From Actinomycetota bacterium (lineage in GTDB: Bacteria; Actinomycetota; Humimicrobiia; Humimicrobiales; Humimicrobiaceae), in the NCBI GenBank assembly GCA_003563375.1, contig PWSB01000045.1, forward strand, positions 1 to 8,764: DNA of 8,764 nucleotides. Direction: 5' to 3'. Under the pieces are notes generated by a model, which had not been told where the DNA came from, searched no databases, and saw nothing but the letters and a program-made list of their open reading frames with translations. Positions 1-6,645 of the stretch are shown one piece after another; within the stretch, counting starts at the first letter, position 1; every line of letters starts with the position of its first letter. Made by a program: the position numbers and the translations under genes.

Positions 1-205
1 AATTTTGTTCTCAATTGACCCCAAAAGTCTTTGGGTTACCTGGGCTTCTTTTACTTATAAATAGCTGCCTAAATCTGCAAACAGATAAGATTGATTTATA
101 AGGCCTGACTGCTGATCATGCCAATTGCGCCCATAATTCATATCTTCATTTAAGTCCTTATTGGTTAAAAATTATAATATCTTAAAACTGCTAAAATCCA
201 GCTGT

Positions 206-235
206 TTGACCCTTTTAGCTTTATTTTGATATATT
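206..235 (+). promoter_or_regulatory. Putative sigma70-type promoter for the structured RNA
   Basis: TTGACC at 206-211 resembles a -35 box and TATATT at 230-235 a -10 box, with an 18-bp spacer. Transcription would begin near 241-243, which is where the first strand of the outer RNA helix begins (243). That agreement between two independent signals is the main support. No start site was measured, and AT-rich DNA produces -10-like sequences by chance. Confidence 0.55.
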
Positions 236-240
236 GGAGA

Positions 241-415
241 TGTCTTAGGACGAAGGCAACTTTTAAGGACAAGCTGAACGCTGCAGCCGAAAGGCTGTTG
301 CCTCTAGGCAAGGACCCTGAAAGAACCGATAAAAGTCCTAAGAGCCCCAAGATACAGAGTAGCCTAAGGTTAAATGGCTATGGTGAAAAGTAACTTGGGG
401 TTTTCTTTTTCTTTT
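241..415 (+). ncRNA. Unidentified structured RNA with its own terminator
   Basis: This stretch has no plausible gene but carries several perfect complementary arms. The outer helix pairs 243-251 with 335-343 (9 bp). Inside it, AGGCAAC at 254-260 pairs with GTTGCCT at 297-303. A GNRA-type hairpin is formed by CAGCC 284-288, loop GAAA 289-292 and GGCTG 293-297; its last G is shared with the preceding helix, so one of the two pairs must open. A second domain pairs CCCCAAG 345-351 with CTTGGGG 394-400, encloses a small hairpin (TAGCC 360-364 with GGCTA 376-380), and is followed by a T-rich tract. The transcript would be about 165-175 nt. It could be an independent small RNA or a leader controlling the gene at 467. 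I compared it from memory with tmRNA, SRP RNA, RNase P, 6S, c-di-GMP, guanidine, cobalamin and T-box elements and saw no match. The structure is directly visible; the function is unknown. Confidence 0.6.
345..415 (+). terminator. Intrinsic terminator at the 3' end of the structured RNA
   Basis: A 7-bp GC-containing stem (CCCCAAG 345-351 with CTTGGGG 394-400, plus a possible G-T pair 344/401) is followed directly by TTTTCTTTTTCTTTT at 401-415. The loop is unusually long (42 nt) because it holds a further small hairpin. The stem touching a T-rich tract is the normal form of a factor-independent terminator. If the RNA is a leader, this is where read-through into the gene at 467 would be decided. 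Confidence 0.6.
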
Positions 416-466
416 AATTTTCGGAAGTTGGAATCTTAATTTTTAATAAGATAAGATTGACATACC

Positions 467-1210
467 ATGAAATATTTGGACCAGTCAACTCTAAAATTAT
501 TTACATATTTGCTTTTCGGTAACAAGAAGTTCCCATTGGTTTTTTTTGACAATGAAGGAAGAAAAAATATTTTATCTGATATTTCTAACCTGGAACTTGA
601 GAAATTATTCTTGTTTAAAGTAAATTTTTTTTATTGCCTAGACAATTTTAAAAAATTTTCAAAAAAATATGGATCTATAAAATATATGAACAAAAAAAAG
701 GCCGTAAGAAACCTTGATAAAATAATAAGGTCACTGCTTAGTTCGAAACAAAAGATAGATCTTTGGGAGCTATTAAAAATTAAAAATATTTATGCTGAAT
801 TTTATCTTATCACCAAAGCGCTTGATATCCATATCAATAATTCCAACAGGGAAAAGCTTAAAAAGTTTACCCATGCGTATTTAGAGGAGTACAAAAGGGA
901 TAGATTGAAGAATGGAGGCTTCTATCCTTTTAAGAAAAACCTTTTAGAAAATGCTGATTTGTTAAAAGAATATTTTATCTATCAAGGAAAAGACTTTGTC
1001 CTTGACCTTTCCATGAAGAGAAATATGATTGGAAACAAAAAGTATAATAAGAAATTGAGGTTAATAGAGACTCTATTATGCCTTATGGATTCAAAATACA
1101 TCAATATAAACGGCTGCAGGCTTAATGGCATTCAAATACCCACAGAAGATAGAAGGTCTATATCCCTTGATGTAACTATGTACGAAAATATTTGCAGCAT
1201 AAACAGTTAA
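467..1210 (+). CDS. Unrecognised lysine-rich protein, 247 aa
   Basis: I do not recognise this protein. It is basic and rich in Lys, Asn, Ile, Leu and Phe, looks mainly helical, and shows no signal peptide, clear membrane helix, nucleotide-binding loop or obvious catalytic motif. ATG 467 is the first possible start, because an in-frame TGA lies at 458-460; there is no good ribosome-binding site before it. Base composition is strikingly AT-rich (stretches around 600-700 are below 20% G+C, others near 30%), unlike genes to the right at about 45%, which suggests recent transfer or a fast-evolving accessory gene. It follows the structured RNA by about 50 bp in the same direction and converges with the dehydrogenase gene, leaving 7 bp between stops. 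The long open frame in AT-rich DNA supports a real gene. Function is unknown; an RNA partner upstream is a hypothesis only. Confidence 0.65.
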   Translation: MKYLDQSTLKLFTYLLFGNKKFPLVFFDNEGRKNILSDISNLELEKLFLFKVNFFYCLDNFKKFSKKYGSIKYMNKKKAVRNLDKIIRSLLSSKQKIDLWELLKIKNIYAEFYLITKALDIHINNSNREKLKKFTHAYLEEYKRDRLKNGGFYPFKKNLLENADLLKEYFIYQGKDFVLDLSMKRNMIGNKKYNKKLRLIETLLCLMDSKYININGCRLNGIQIPTEDRRSISLDVTMYENICSINS

Positions 1211-1217
1211 TTGGTGA

Positions 1218-1934
1218 TTAGACCGGTTTAGCACGCCGCCTTATAAATATCTCATCTACCATTGACCTGTCAGAAAGCCCGAGCATATATATTACAGTCT
1301 TTGATATATCGGAGGGTGGTATCAAAACAGACTTATCCAGATCCGGTCTTGCAATGGATATCATATCAGTGTCTACCCCTCCGGGGAGTATTACTGAAAC
1401 TGATATATTATGCTCCTGGGCCTCTGCAGCAAGAGATCTGGTAAGTCCAATAATTGCTTGCTTGCTGGCAGTGTAGGCGGTCTGGTTAGCATACCCTTTC
1501 AGGCAAGCAGCACTGGACATATTTATTATATGGCCGTTCTTCTCTTTGATCATCATTTTTAAGGCTTGCTGGCAGCATAGGAATACCGCTCTTAGGTTTA
1601 TCTGCATGATCTTATCAAAGTCTTGCATGGAAAAATCGACCATACTGCCGAAAATCCCTATACCGGCATTATTTATGAGTACATCCAGCCTTCCGAATCT
1701 TTCCCTTACTATCTTAAACATGCTAAGTATATGTTCATCACGGGATAAATCCGCCTCAATACAATGAGCTTTCCCTCCCTTTCCCTCGATCTCTGCTTTT
1801 AGATCATCTAGAAGCTTTTTTGTTCTGGCAGCCATGGCCACAGTTGCCCCCTGAGAGGAGAGCGAAGTACATAGATCTTTACCAATTCCTTTGCTGGCAC
1901 CTGTAACCAGAACTATTTTATCTTCTAAATCCAT
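1218..1934 (-). CDS. Short-chain dehydrogenase/reductase (FabG-like SDR)
   Basis: This is a classical SDR of 238 residues, the usual length for the family, and acts as a cytosolic NAD(P)(H)-dependent oxidoreductase on an alcohol or ketone. The cofactor loop TGASKGIG is at residues 11-18, the NNAG motif at 88-91, and the catalytic set is N113, S141, Y154 and K158. R37 at the end of the second strand favours NADP(H) over NAD(H), by family rules. The proline-glycine segment LPGGVDTDM after the active site is also typical. The substrate cannot be read from the sequence: FabG-like proteins range from fatty-acid synthesis to sugar, steroid and quinone reduction, and no fatty-acid genes are nearby. 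It lies 42 bp downstream of the DUF1638 gene on the same strand, so the two may be cotranscribed, although AT-rich sequence between them (TATAAT-like at about 1960) could hold a separate promoter. No strong ribosome-binding site is visible. Confidence 0.9.
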   Translation of the reverse strand: MDLEDKIVLVTGASKGIGKDLCTSLSSQGATVAMAARTKKLLDDLKAEIEGKGGKAHCIEADLSRDEHILSMFKIVRERFGRLDVLINNAGIGIFGSMVDFSMQDFDKIMQINLRAVFLCCQQALKMMIKEKNGHIINMSSAACLKGYANQTAYTASKQAIIGLTRSLAAEAQEHNISVSVILPGGVDTDMISIARPDLDKSVLIPPSDISKTVIYMLGLSDRSMVDEIFIRRRAKPV

Positions 1935-1976
1935 ATAACATCTGTGTTTTTTACCAATTATAATTAAATTTAAAGA

Positions 1977-2714
1977 TTACATGAAATCATTTTGTGATAT
2001 TTCTTCTGATCTTGCTTTTAGTATGAATTCGTCTTCATGCCATTTGTTTTGGAATAATTTTTTAAGCAGCCTTGAAGAGCCTTTTATCTCAACCAGCCTG
2101 ATCTTCTTTCCTAAGATCCTGGTTAAAAAATCAACCATTTCCCTGGCATAATTTCTATGTTTCTCTTCCAAGTCATTATTATCTATAAGAAGGACCCTGT
2201 TATAATTCCTCATCATCTGTACTATAAGGTACTTCGAAGTCTCTTGGTCTACCTTCCTTATGCCGTATCTTTCCTTATTTCCTATCCATTCTGCAGGTAT
2301 CTTATCTTCTTGTCCAGTGTTCAGCAAATAAGCCCTGTAGGGGTCGCTGCCATACTCGATCCATCCCCTACACAGGTAATATGTGGCAGGATCTTTTTTA
2401 AACTGTTCTACATATTTTTCTCTGGAGCCCAGAAAAAGGCTTATACAGTCGTCTATTTTGGGTATAATTATCTTATGTTTATCTGACTTTAAGCCTACAA
2501 CACCATTACTGCATAAACCATATGCAAGTATTATATTTTCATATTTATTATCAATTTTATCTATTTCCTCCTGGAGCCGGTCCCTCATCCTGTTTGGCTT
2601 ATCATGCAAATGTTGTTCCAAAAATATTAAATCTAAATTATCTTCAGGTAATTCTTTTTTTAAATTCTGCAGTTCACCCCTCATGACATCACAGACTATA
2701 GCTATATTTTTCAT
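1977..2714 (-). CDS. DUF1638 family protein
   Basis: This 245-residue cytosolic protein has the hallmarks of the DUF1638 family: an N-terminal strand with C8, the EQHLHD segment (residues 33-38), the glycine-rich AYGLCSNGVVGL segment (64-75) with C68, and IPKIDDCISLFLGS (84-97) with C90. C115 follows in YYLCRGW. Four cysteines and two histidines in conserved blocks suggest metal, cluster or cofactor binding, but the biochemical role is not established. The family is known from methanogenic archaea and corrinoid-dependent anaerobic bacteria, often near methyltransferase genes; none are in this window. The ATG at 2714 has only a weak GGGG element upstream. It precedes the SDR gene on the same strand and diverges from the MATE gene. 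The family call is firm; function is open. Confidence 0.8.
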   Translation of the reverse strand: MKNIAIVCDVMRGELQNLKKELPEDNLDLIFLEQHLHDKPNRMRDRLQEEIDKIDNKYENIILAYGLCSNGVVGLKSDKHKIIIPKIDDCISLFLGSREKYVEQFKKDPATYYLCRGWIEYGSDPYRAYLLNTGQEDKIPAEWIGNKERYGIRKVDQETSKYLIVQMMRNYNRVLLIDNNDLEEKHRNYAREMVDFLTRILGKKIRLVEIKGSSRLLKKLFQNKWHEDEFILKARSEEISQNDFM

Positions 2715-2805
2715 AGGACCCCGTCTTTTTTATTAAACATTAAATATTATAATTTATGGTTTTGATTTGTAAAAGCCTTAATTTGCTGTGGAAACATTGC
2801 TGTAC

Positions 2806-2901
2806 ATGAAATGGAGGATTACTCCCTTGGCTACAATGATCAAGGAAGGAGAAGCCATAGAAGAGAAAATCAAGGAACCACTTACACGAGACCCTTTTTA
2901 A
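2806..2901 (+). other. Intergenic stretch with a possible 31-codon ORF
   Basis: The gap between the DUF1638 and MATE genes (2715-2992) holds no recognised gene. Within it, 2806-2901 can be read as a 31-residue peptide containing ATMIKEGEAIEEKIKE. Its codon choice and purine-rich text look more like the window's genes than like the AT-rich DNA on either side. No good ribosome-binding site precedes it, and a second overlapping frame opens at 2811. It could be a small gene, a decayed gene fragment or chance. The remaining intergenic DNA is AT-rich and presumably carries the divergent promoters, but I see no convincing promoter pair. Confidence 0.2.
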
Positions 2902-2992
2902 AAAAATATTGCATATAAATATAGAGTGATGGTAGTATTCTATTGGCTAAAAATCTGATAGAAACTATTTCTATTATTTAATTTATAAGATT

Positions 2993-4360
2993 ATGGAACA
3001 ACAACAGAAAACCCTTATACTCAATGGGAACCTCAGGAGGCTTCTGTTTCAATTCTCACTCCCTTCCATCACTGGCATGGTGGTCGTAGCGCTTTATAAT
3101 TTTGTAGATACACTTTTCGTTGGAAGATGGGTAGGCCCATTGGCGATAGCAGGCCTCACCATAGTGCTTCCGGTAATGATCTTTATGATTGCTATCGGCC
3201 TGCTTACAGGAGTTGGTGCAGCTTCCGTGGTCTCAAGGTCCCTGGGAAGTGGTGACGAGGAAAGAGCGCATTTTGCTGCAACAAACAGCATAATCTTAAA
3301 CCTGGTCCTGAACATTCCAATAATCGGGTTGATATATCTTTTCATGGATAACATTTTAATATTTCTTGGGGCTTCGGCTGAAGTTCTGCCTTATGCAAAG
3401 GACTACCTTCAGATCATCCTTATAGGTTTTGCGTTCTACACCTTTTCTATAAATGGAAACAACCTTATAAGGGCGGAAGGCAAACCAAGAGCCTCCATGT
3501 ATGCCATGCTGATAGGGGCAGGCTTAAATATCGCTCTTGACCCGATATTCATATTTGTACTGGGCATGGGTGTAAGGGGAGCTGCTGTGGCGACTGTAAT
3601 AAGCCAGGTTGCAAGCTGCATATTTATCTACGGTTTCTTTTTTTCGAGGCAGAGCATATTCCAAATGAGCATGGTAAGGTTTAAATTGAAAAAAAAGATC
3701 ATCAGGGAGACCCTCACTATAGGCACCCCCTCCTTTCTTATGGAAATAGTAGGGAGCATGATGTTTTTGCTGTTTATTAAGCTGGTCCAGAGATACGGAG
3801 GAGACATTTATATAGCTATTACGGGAATAGGTATAAGAATAGTAGACTTGATATTTATGCCCATCGTAGGCATAGCCCATGGCTTTTCTCCTATCGTGGG
3901 CTTCAATTACGGTGCAGAATTTTTCCCCAGGGTTAGGACCATATTGAAGGAGGCTCTTTTTTGGACGTTTATCATTGCCTCTACCGGACTTGTATTTATG
4001 GTGCTTTTCCCTGAGTTTTTGCTGGGCCTTTTTACCGATGACCCTGGCCTTGTAAGCAGGGGTGTGATGCCGCTGAGGATTATAGCTATCCTTTCTCCGT
4101 TATGGAGTTTTCCCATACTGGGAAGTTCTTTTTTCCAGGCAATAGGCAAGGCCTATCCTGCCTTATTTATAACCCTTTCGAGGCAGGTGCTCTTCTTTGT
4201 CCCTGCAGTACTGATCCTTCCTGTTTATTTGGGCCTATCAGGGGTATGGCTCAGCTGGCCGGTGACTGACGTGCTGTCTTTTTTGGTAAGTTTCGGCTTC
4301 CTTTACAGGGAAGTCAGGATTATCAGAAGGGAAAGCCTGCTTGGTAATATAAGGGGGTAG
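2993..4360 (+). CDS. MATE family multidrug/metabolite exporter
   Basis: This 455-residue inner-membrane protein belongs to the MATE (multi-antimicrobial extrusion) family, which exports organic cations, drugs or metabolites in exchange for Na+ or H+. The length and roughly twelve hydrophobic segments fit, with two similar halves around residues 15-220 and 235-440. The first helix ends in LYNFVDTLFVGR, with D39 at a position that helps couple cation binding in the family. The conserved block GNNLIRAEGKPR lies at 155-166 and GAGLNIALDPIFIF at 175-188. Overall it is closest in feel to MepA/NorM-type members, but substrate cannot be predicted. The start at 2993 gives the usual short cytoplasmic N-terminus, yet no Shine-Dalgarno sequence is seen, so weak or leaderless translation is possible. 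The PH-like membrane gene follows 28 bp later, likely in one transcript. Confidence 0.92.
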   Translation: MEQQQKTLILNGNLRRLLFQFSLPSITGMVVVALYNFVDTLFVGRWVGPLAIAGLTIVLPVMIFMIAIGLLTGVGAASVVSRSLGSGDEERAHFAATNSIILNLVLNIPIIGLIYLFMDNILIFLGASAEVLPYAKDYLQIILIGFAFYTFSINGNNLIRAEGKPRASMYAMLIGAGLNIALDPIFIFVLGMGVRGAAVATVISQVASCIFIYGFFFSRQSIFQMSMVRFKLKKKIIRETLTIGTPSFLMEIVGSMMFLLFIKLVQRYGGDIYIAITGIGIRIVDLIFMPIVGIAHGFSPIVGFNYGAEFFPRVRTILKEALFWTFIIASTGLVFMVLFPEFLLGLFTDDPGLVSRGVMPLRIIAILSPLWSFPILGSSFFQAIGKAYPALFITLSRQVLFFVPAVLILPVYLGLSGVWLSWPVTDVLSFLVSFGFLYREVRIIRRESLLGNIRG

Positions 4361-4375
4361 AATTAAAAATAACTT

Positions 4376-4385
4376 GGAGGGGGAG
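4376..4385 (+). promoter_or_regulatory. Strong ribosome-binding site that sets the next start
   Basis: GGAGGGGGAG lies 3 bases before ATG 4389. A longer in-frame reading from TTG 4374 would put this purine block inside the gene, so ATG 4389 is the better start. Confidence 0.75.
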
Positions 4386-4388
4386 TAT

Positions 4389-4943
4389 ATGGATTTAGAA
4401 GGCTATTCTTACAGGACAAGTGCAAGATATGGAAGCAGGACATCCCTGATTATAGGGGAGGCCGGCATGACTGTAACAGGGCCCCGGATAGGGCCGCTAG
4501 CTTATAATTTGTGGATAGCCCTACAGGTGGTTTTACTTTTCCTTATTATTCCTGCTGCCGTATTTCCCATTGTCTTTTCTGCTTACTGGTATCTATTTAT
4601 AATCCCTGGCTTGCTGCTGATGCACCTTTTGATAGGCGGGACTGGGGCCGCAGTATTATGGGAAGCTGCCAACCTTGCTTCTTTGGGAAAAGGCCAAAAG
4701 GGCGAGACCATAGTGATACCTTTGGAAAATATAAAGGATGTGAGTGTAGGCAAAGGATGGGCAAGGAATGGTTTGTGGATAGTGATCCCTTACGCGGTCC
4801 CGTTAGTAAATAAAGCTGCAGAAGGTTTTTGTGTATCCTTTGAGGCTCCACAGTTTGGGGACCATGGAAGAGAAAAAGTGTTTGCCTTTCATATGCAAAG
4901 CAGGAGGCAGGCAGAAAAATTAAGGGAAGCTGTCAGCAAATAA
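4389..4943 (+). CDS. Two-helix membrane protein with PH-like C-terminal part
   Basis: This 184-residue protein is not firmly assigned to a named family. Residues 1-40 are polar, with a strand-like segment at about 17-31 (SRTSLIIGEAGMTVTG). Two membrane helices follow at about 41-63 and 66-90. The remainder (98-184) reads as alternating strands and ends in an amphipathic helix (SRRQAEKLREAV), the layout of bacterial PH-like domains, in which a two-helix hairpin is often inserted. Such domains sit at the cytoplasmic face and are thought to mediate binding or assembly, but function here is unknown. The start is fixed by the adjacent ribosome-binding site. It lies 28 bp after the MATE gene, suggesting cotranscription, and converges with msrA with 7 bp between stops. 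The PH-like assignment is inference from pattern, not from a signature motif. Confidence 0.75.
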   Translation: MDLEGYSYRTSARYGSRTSLIIGEAGMTVTGPRIGPLAYNLWIALQVVLLFLIIPAAVFPIVFSAYWYLFIIPGLLLMHLLIGGTGAAVLWEAANLASLGKGQKGETIVIPLENIKDVSVGKGWARNGLWIVIPYAVPLVNKAAEGFCVSFEAPQFGDHGREKVFAFHMQSRRQAEKLREAVSK

Positions 4944-4950
4944 CCCTATA

Positions 4951-5484
4951 TCATTTTAATATATCCTTAAATTTTTGGCTGAATTTTTCCATCTTAGGCT
5001 GTATGACAACCTGACAATAAGGCTGGAATCTGTTTTGCTCAAAATATTTTTGATGGTAGCTTTCAGCAGGGTAAAATCTGTTAAGGGAGGTTATTTCAGT
5101 TACTATAGGATTGTTGAAAGCTTTTTCCTTTTGCAGTACTTCTATATAATCTCTGGCCTCCTTTTCCTGCTTAGGGGAAGCGGTCAAAATGATAGAGCGG
5201 TATTGGGGCCCCACATCGTTTCCCTGCCGGTTCGGAGTAGTAGGGTCATGGATATAGAAAAAAACCTCAAGCAGTTGACGGTAACTTATTTCTTCCGGGT
5301 CAAATTCTATCCTTACTACCTCAGCATGTCCGGTCCTGCCCGTGCTTACCTGCTCATATACAGGATCAGGTTCCTTGCCTGCGGAGTAACCAGGCTCAAC
5401 ATCTTCTACTCCTTTTAGCCGGCTGAAGACAGCTTCAAGGCACCAGAAACATCCTCCTCCAAAAACTGCGGTTTCCGAGCTCAT
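4951..5484 (-). CDS. msrA: Peptide methionine sulfoxide reductase MsrA
   Basis: MsrA reduces the S form of methionine sulfoxide in proteins and free methionine, repairing oxidative damage. At 177 residues it is a normal stand-alone MsrA with no fused MsrB domain. The active-site motif GGGCFWC is at residues 9-15 with catalytic C12. Other family blocks are GHAEVV at 52-57, HDPTT at 79-83 and GNDVGPQYRS at 88-97. C157 near the C-terminus (PYCQVV) is a likely resolving cysteine, which would make the enzyme thioredoxin-recycled. There is no signal peptide, so it is cytosolic. A clear AAGGAGG site (5489-5495) precedes ATG 5484. It follows rlmN on the same strand after 77 bp. No msrB is in the window. 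Confidence 0.96.
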   Translation of the reverse strand: MSSETAVFGGGCFWCLEAVFSRLKGVEDVEPGYSAGKEPDPVYEQVSTGRTGHAEVVRIEFDPEEISYRQLLEVFFYIHDPTTPNRQGNDVGPQYRSIILTASPKQEKEARDYIEVLQKEKAFNNPIVTEITSLNRFYPAESYHQKYFEQNRFQPYCQVVIQPKMEKFSQKFKDILK

Positions 5485-5562
5485 ATTTCCTCCTTGGTAT
5501 TGATTCTATATCAGTGGCCCATTAATATAAAACAAGCTATTTTTTACATAATATTTTCTTTA

Positions 5563-6564
5563 TTAAACCTTGGGGTCATAGGTCCTGTAAACCAGCTGTC
5601 CGCATGCCGCATCTATGCCTTTTCCGAATCTTTGCCTTTGAATGACTTCTATATTTCTCTGCCTGAGTATTTGGATGAACTTAGCTGTGGCACTCACGGA
5701 AGCCGGCTTAAAGATATCGTCACCATTGTATGGTATCAGGTTAACCATACACAATTTCCCTTTTAGCAATGCAGCAAGCTCTTTTGCATGTTCGGGACGG
5801 TCGTTTAAGCCATCTATGAGGACATATTCAAACATCACTTTACGGTTGGTCTGCCGTGTATAATAATTTACTGCTTCCATCAGGATTTTTAAAGGATATT
5901 TTTTATCTATGGGCATTATTTTTGACCTTAGTGCATCATTAGGGGCATTAAGGGACACAGCAAGATTTGCCTGAAACCCTATATGGGAAAAATCTTTTAT
6001 CCTGCCTACAACCCCTGAAGTAGATACTGATATCTTCCTTGCGCTGATATCAAACTTATCCCTGCTATTTAGGATCTTGATGGATGATATTACATTTTCA
6101 AAGTTTAAAAAAGGTTCACCCATGCCCATAAAAACAACATTGTCCACAGACTGTCTTGGCCTTTTAAGCAGCCTTGAAAAATAAAGGACCTGGGCTGTGA
6201 TCTCTTCGGCATCCAGGTTCCTTTTAAAATCAAGTTTGCCTGAATGGCAAAAAATACAGGCCATGCCGCACCCTACCTGTGATGATACACATACAGTATT
6301 CCTCTGGCCATGCTTAAGCAGCACAGCCTCTACAGTGTAGCCGTCAGAAAGCCTTACTACCGCTTTTACGCTGTCTTTTTTTTCTTGGGTCCGGGCTTCT
6401 ATTTTTAATGGTATTTTCTTATTGAGCTCCTCCCTCAGTTTGATAGGAAGGCTGGTTGCCTGTGCCCAGTCCTCTATAAGTTCTTTATATATTGCATGCT
6501 CGGCCTGGGAAAGCCTATAGCCAGGCTCTTCTTGCAAAACATCCTTTAGCTTAGAATATTTCAT
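5563..6564 (-). CDS. rlmN: RlmN, 23S rRNA A2503 / tRNA A37 C2-methyltransferase
   Basis: RlmN is a radical SAM enzyme that methylates C2 of adenosine 2503 in 23S rRNA and A37 in some tRNAs, affecting decoding accuracy. At 333 residues it is slightly short but complete. The 4Fe-4S cluster is bound by C99, C103 and C106 (QVGCGMACIFC). C92 in TVCVSSQ matches the conserved upstream cysteine, and C321 in DAACGQL is the methyl-carrying cysteine. MGMGEP at 146-151 is the usual SAM-binding motif. After the cluster the text is HSGKLDFKRNL, a variant of the common TGxxGxxRNL. Cfr, the C8-methylating resistance relative, is less likely given the overall RlmN-like motifs and housekeeping context, but cannot be excluded by eye. 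No clear ribosome-binding site is seen. It is divergent from the redox cluster, with 81 bp between starts. Confidence 0.93.
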   Translation of the reverse strand: MKYSKLKDVLQEEPGYRLSQAEHAIYKELIEDWAQATSLPIKLREELNKKIPLKIEARTQEKKDSVKAVVRLSDGYTVEAVLLKHGQRNTVCVSSQVGCGMACIFCHSGKLDFKRNLDAEEITAQVLYFSRLLKRPRQSVDNVVFMGMGEPFLNFENVISSIKILNSRDKFDISARKISVSTSGVVGRIKDFSHIGFQANLAVSLNAPNDALRSKIMPIDKKYPLKILMEAVNYYTRQTNRKVMFEYVLIDGLNDRPEHAKELAALLKGKLCMVNLIPYNGDDIFKPASVSATAKFIQILRQRNIEVIQRQRFGKGIDAACGQLVYRTYDPKV

Positions 6565-6582
6565 ATAAAATAGAATTAGCCG

Positions 6583-6611
6583 TTCTTACTCAAATAATAT
6601 AATATTATAAT
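6583..6611 (+). promoter_or_regulatory. Possible promoter in the rlmN / redox-cluster divergent gap
   Basis: TATAAT at 6606-6611 is a perfect -10 box with weak TTCTTA at 6583-6588 in the -35 place (17-bp spacer), giving a leader of about 28 nt for the redox cluster. The AT-rich text 6592-6611 is nearly symmetrical and also carries TATAAT on the minus strand, so both directions may start here. The poor -35 keeps this tentative. Confidence 0.35.
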
Positions 6612-6645
6612 ACCAATTTATATATCCGACACCAAGGGATAGGGT

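Noticed and set aside
165..350. 61-codon minus-strand frame across the RNA block
   Set aside because: It runs through strands that are explained by perfect RNA pairing, has no ribosome-binding site and no recognisable protein features.
241..400. Match to guanidine-I or c-di-GMP riboswitches
   Set aside because: Short similarities (ATAAAAGTCC, GCCTAAGG) recall pieces of these aptamers, but the surrounding conserved bases and helix order do not fit.
467..1210. Reverse transcriptase, IscB or TnpB beside the structured RNA (retron or omega-RNA reading)
   Set aside because: The 247-residue protein lacks a YxDD motif, RuvC or HNH motifs, so a retron or IS200/605-type guide system is not supported.
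3524..3880. 118-codon minus-strand frame inside the MATE gene
   Set aside because: Lies opposite a clear MATE coding region; its Tyr/His-rich text is typical of an antisense shadow.
4374..4388. TTG 4374 as the start of the PH-like gene
   Set aside because: The ribosome-binding purine block at 4376-4385 would fall inside the coding region; ATG 4389 fits better.
4975..5418. 147-codon plus-strand frame opposite msrA
   Set aside because: msrA on the other strand has every family motif; this is a shadow frame.
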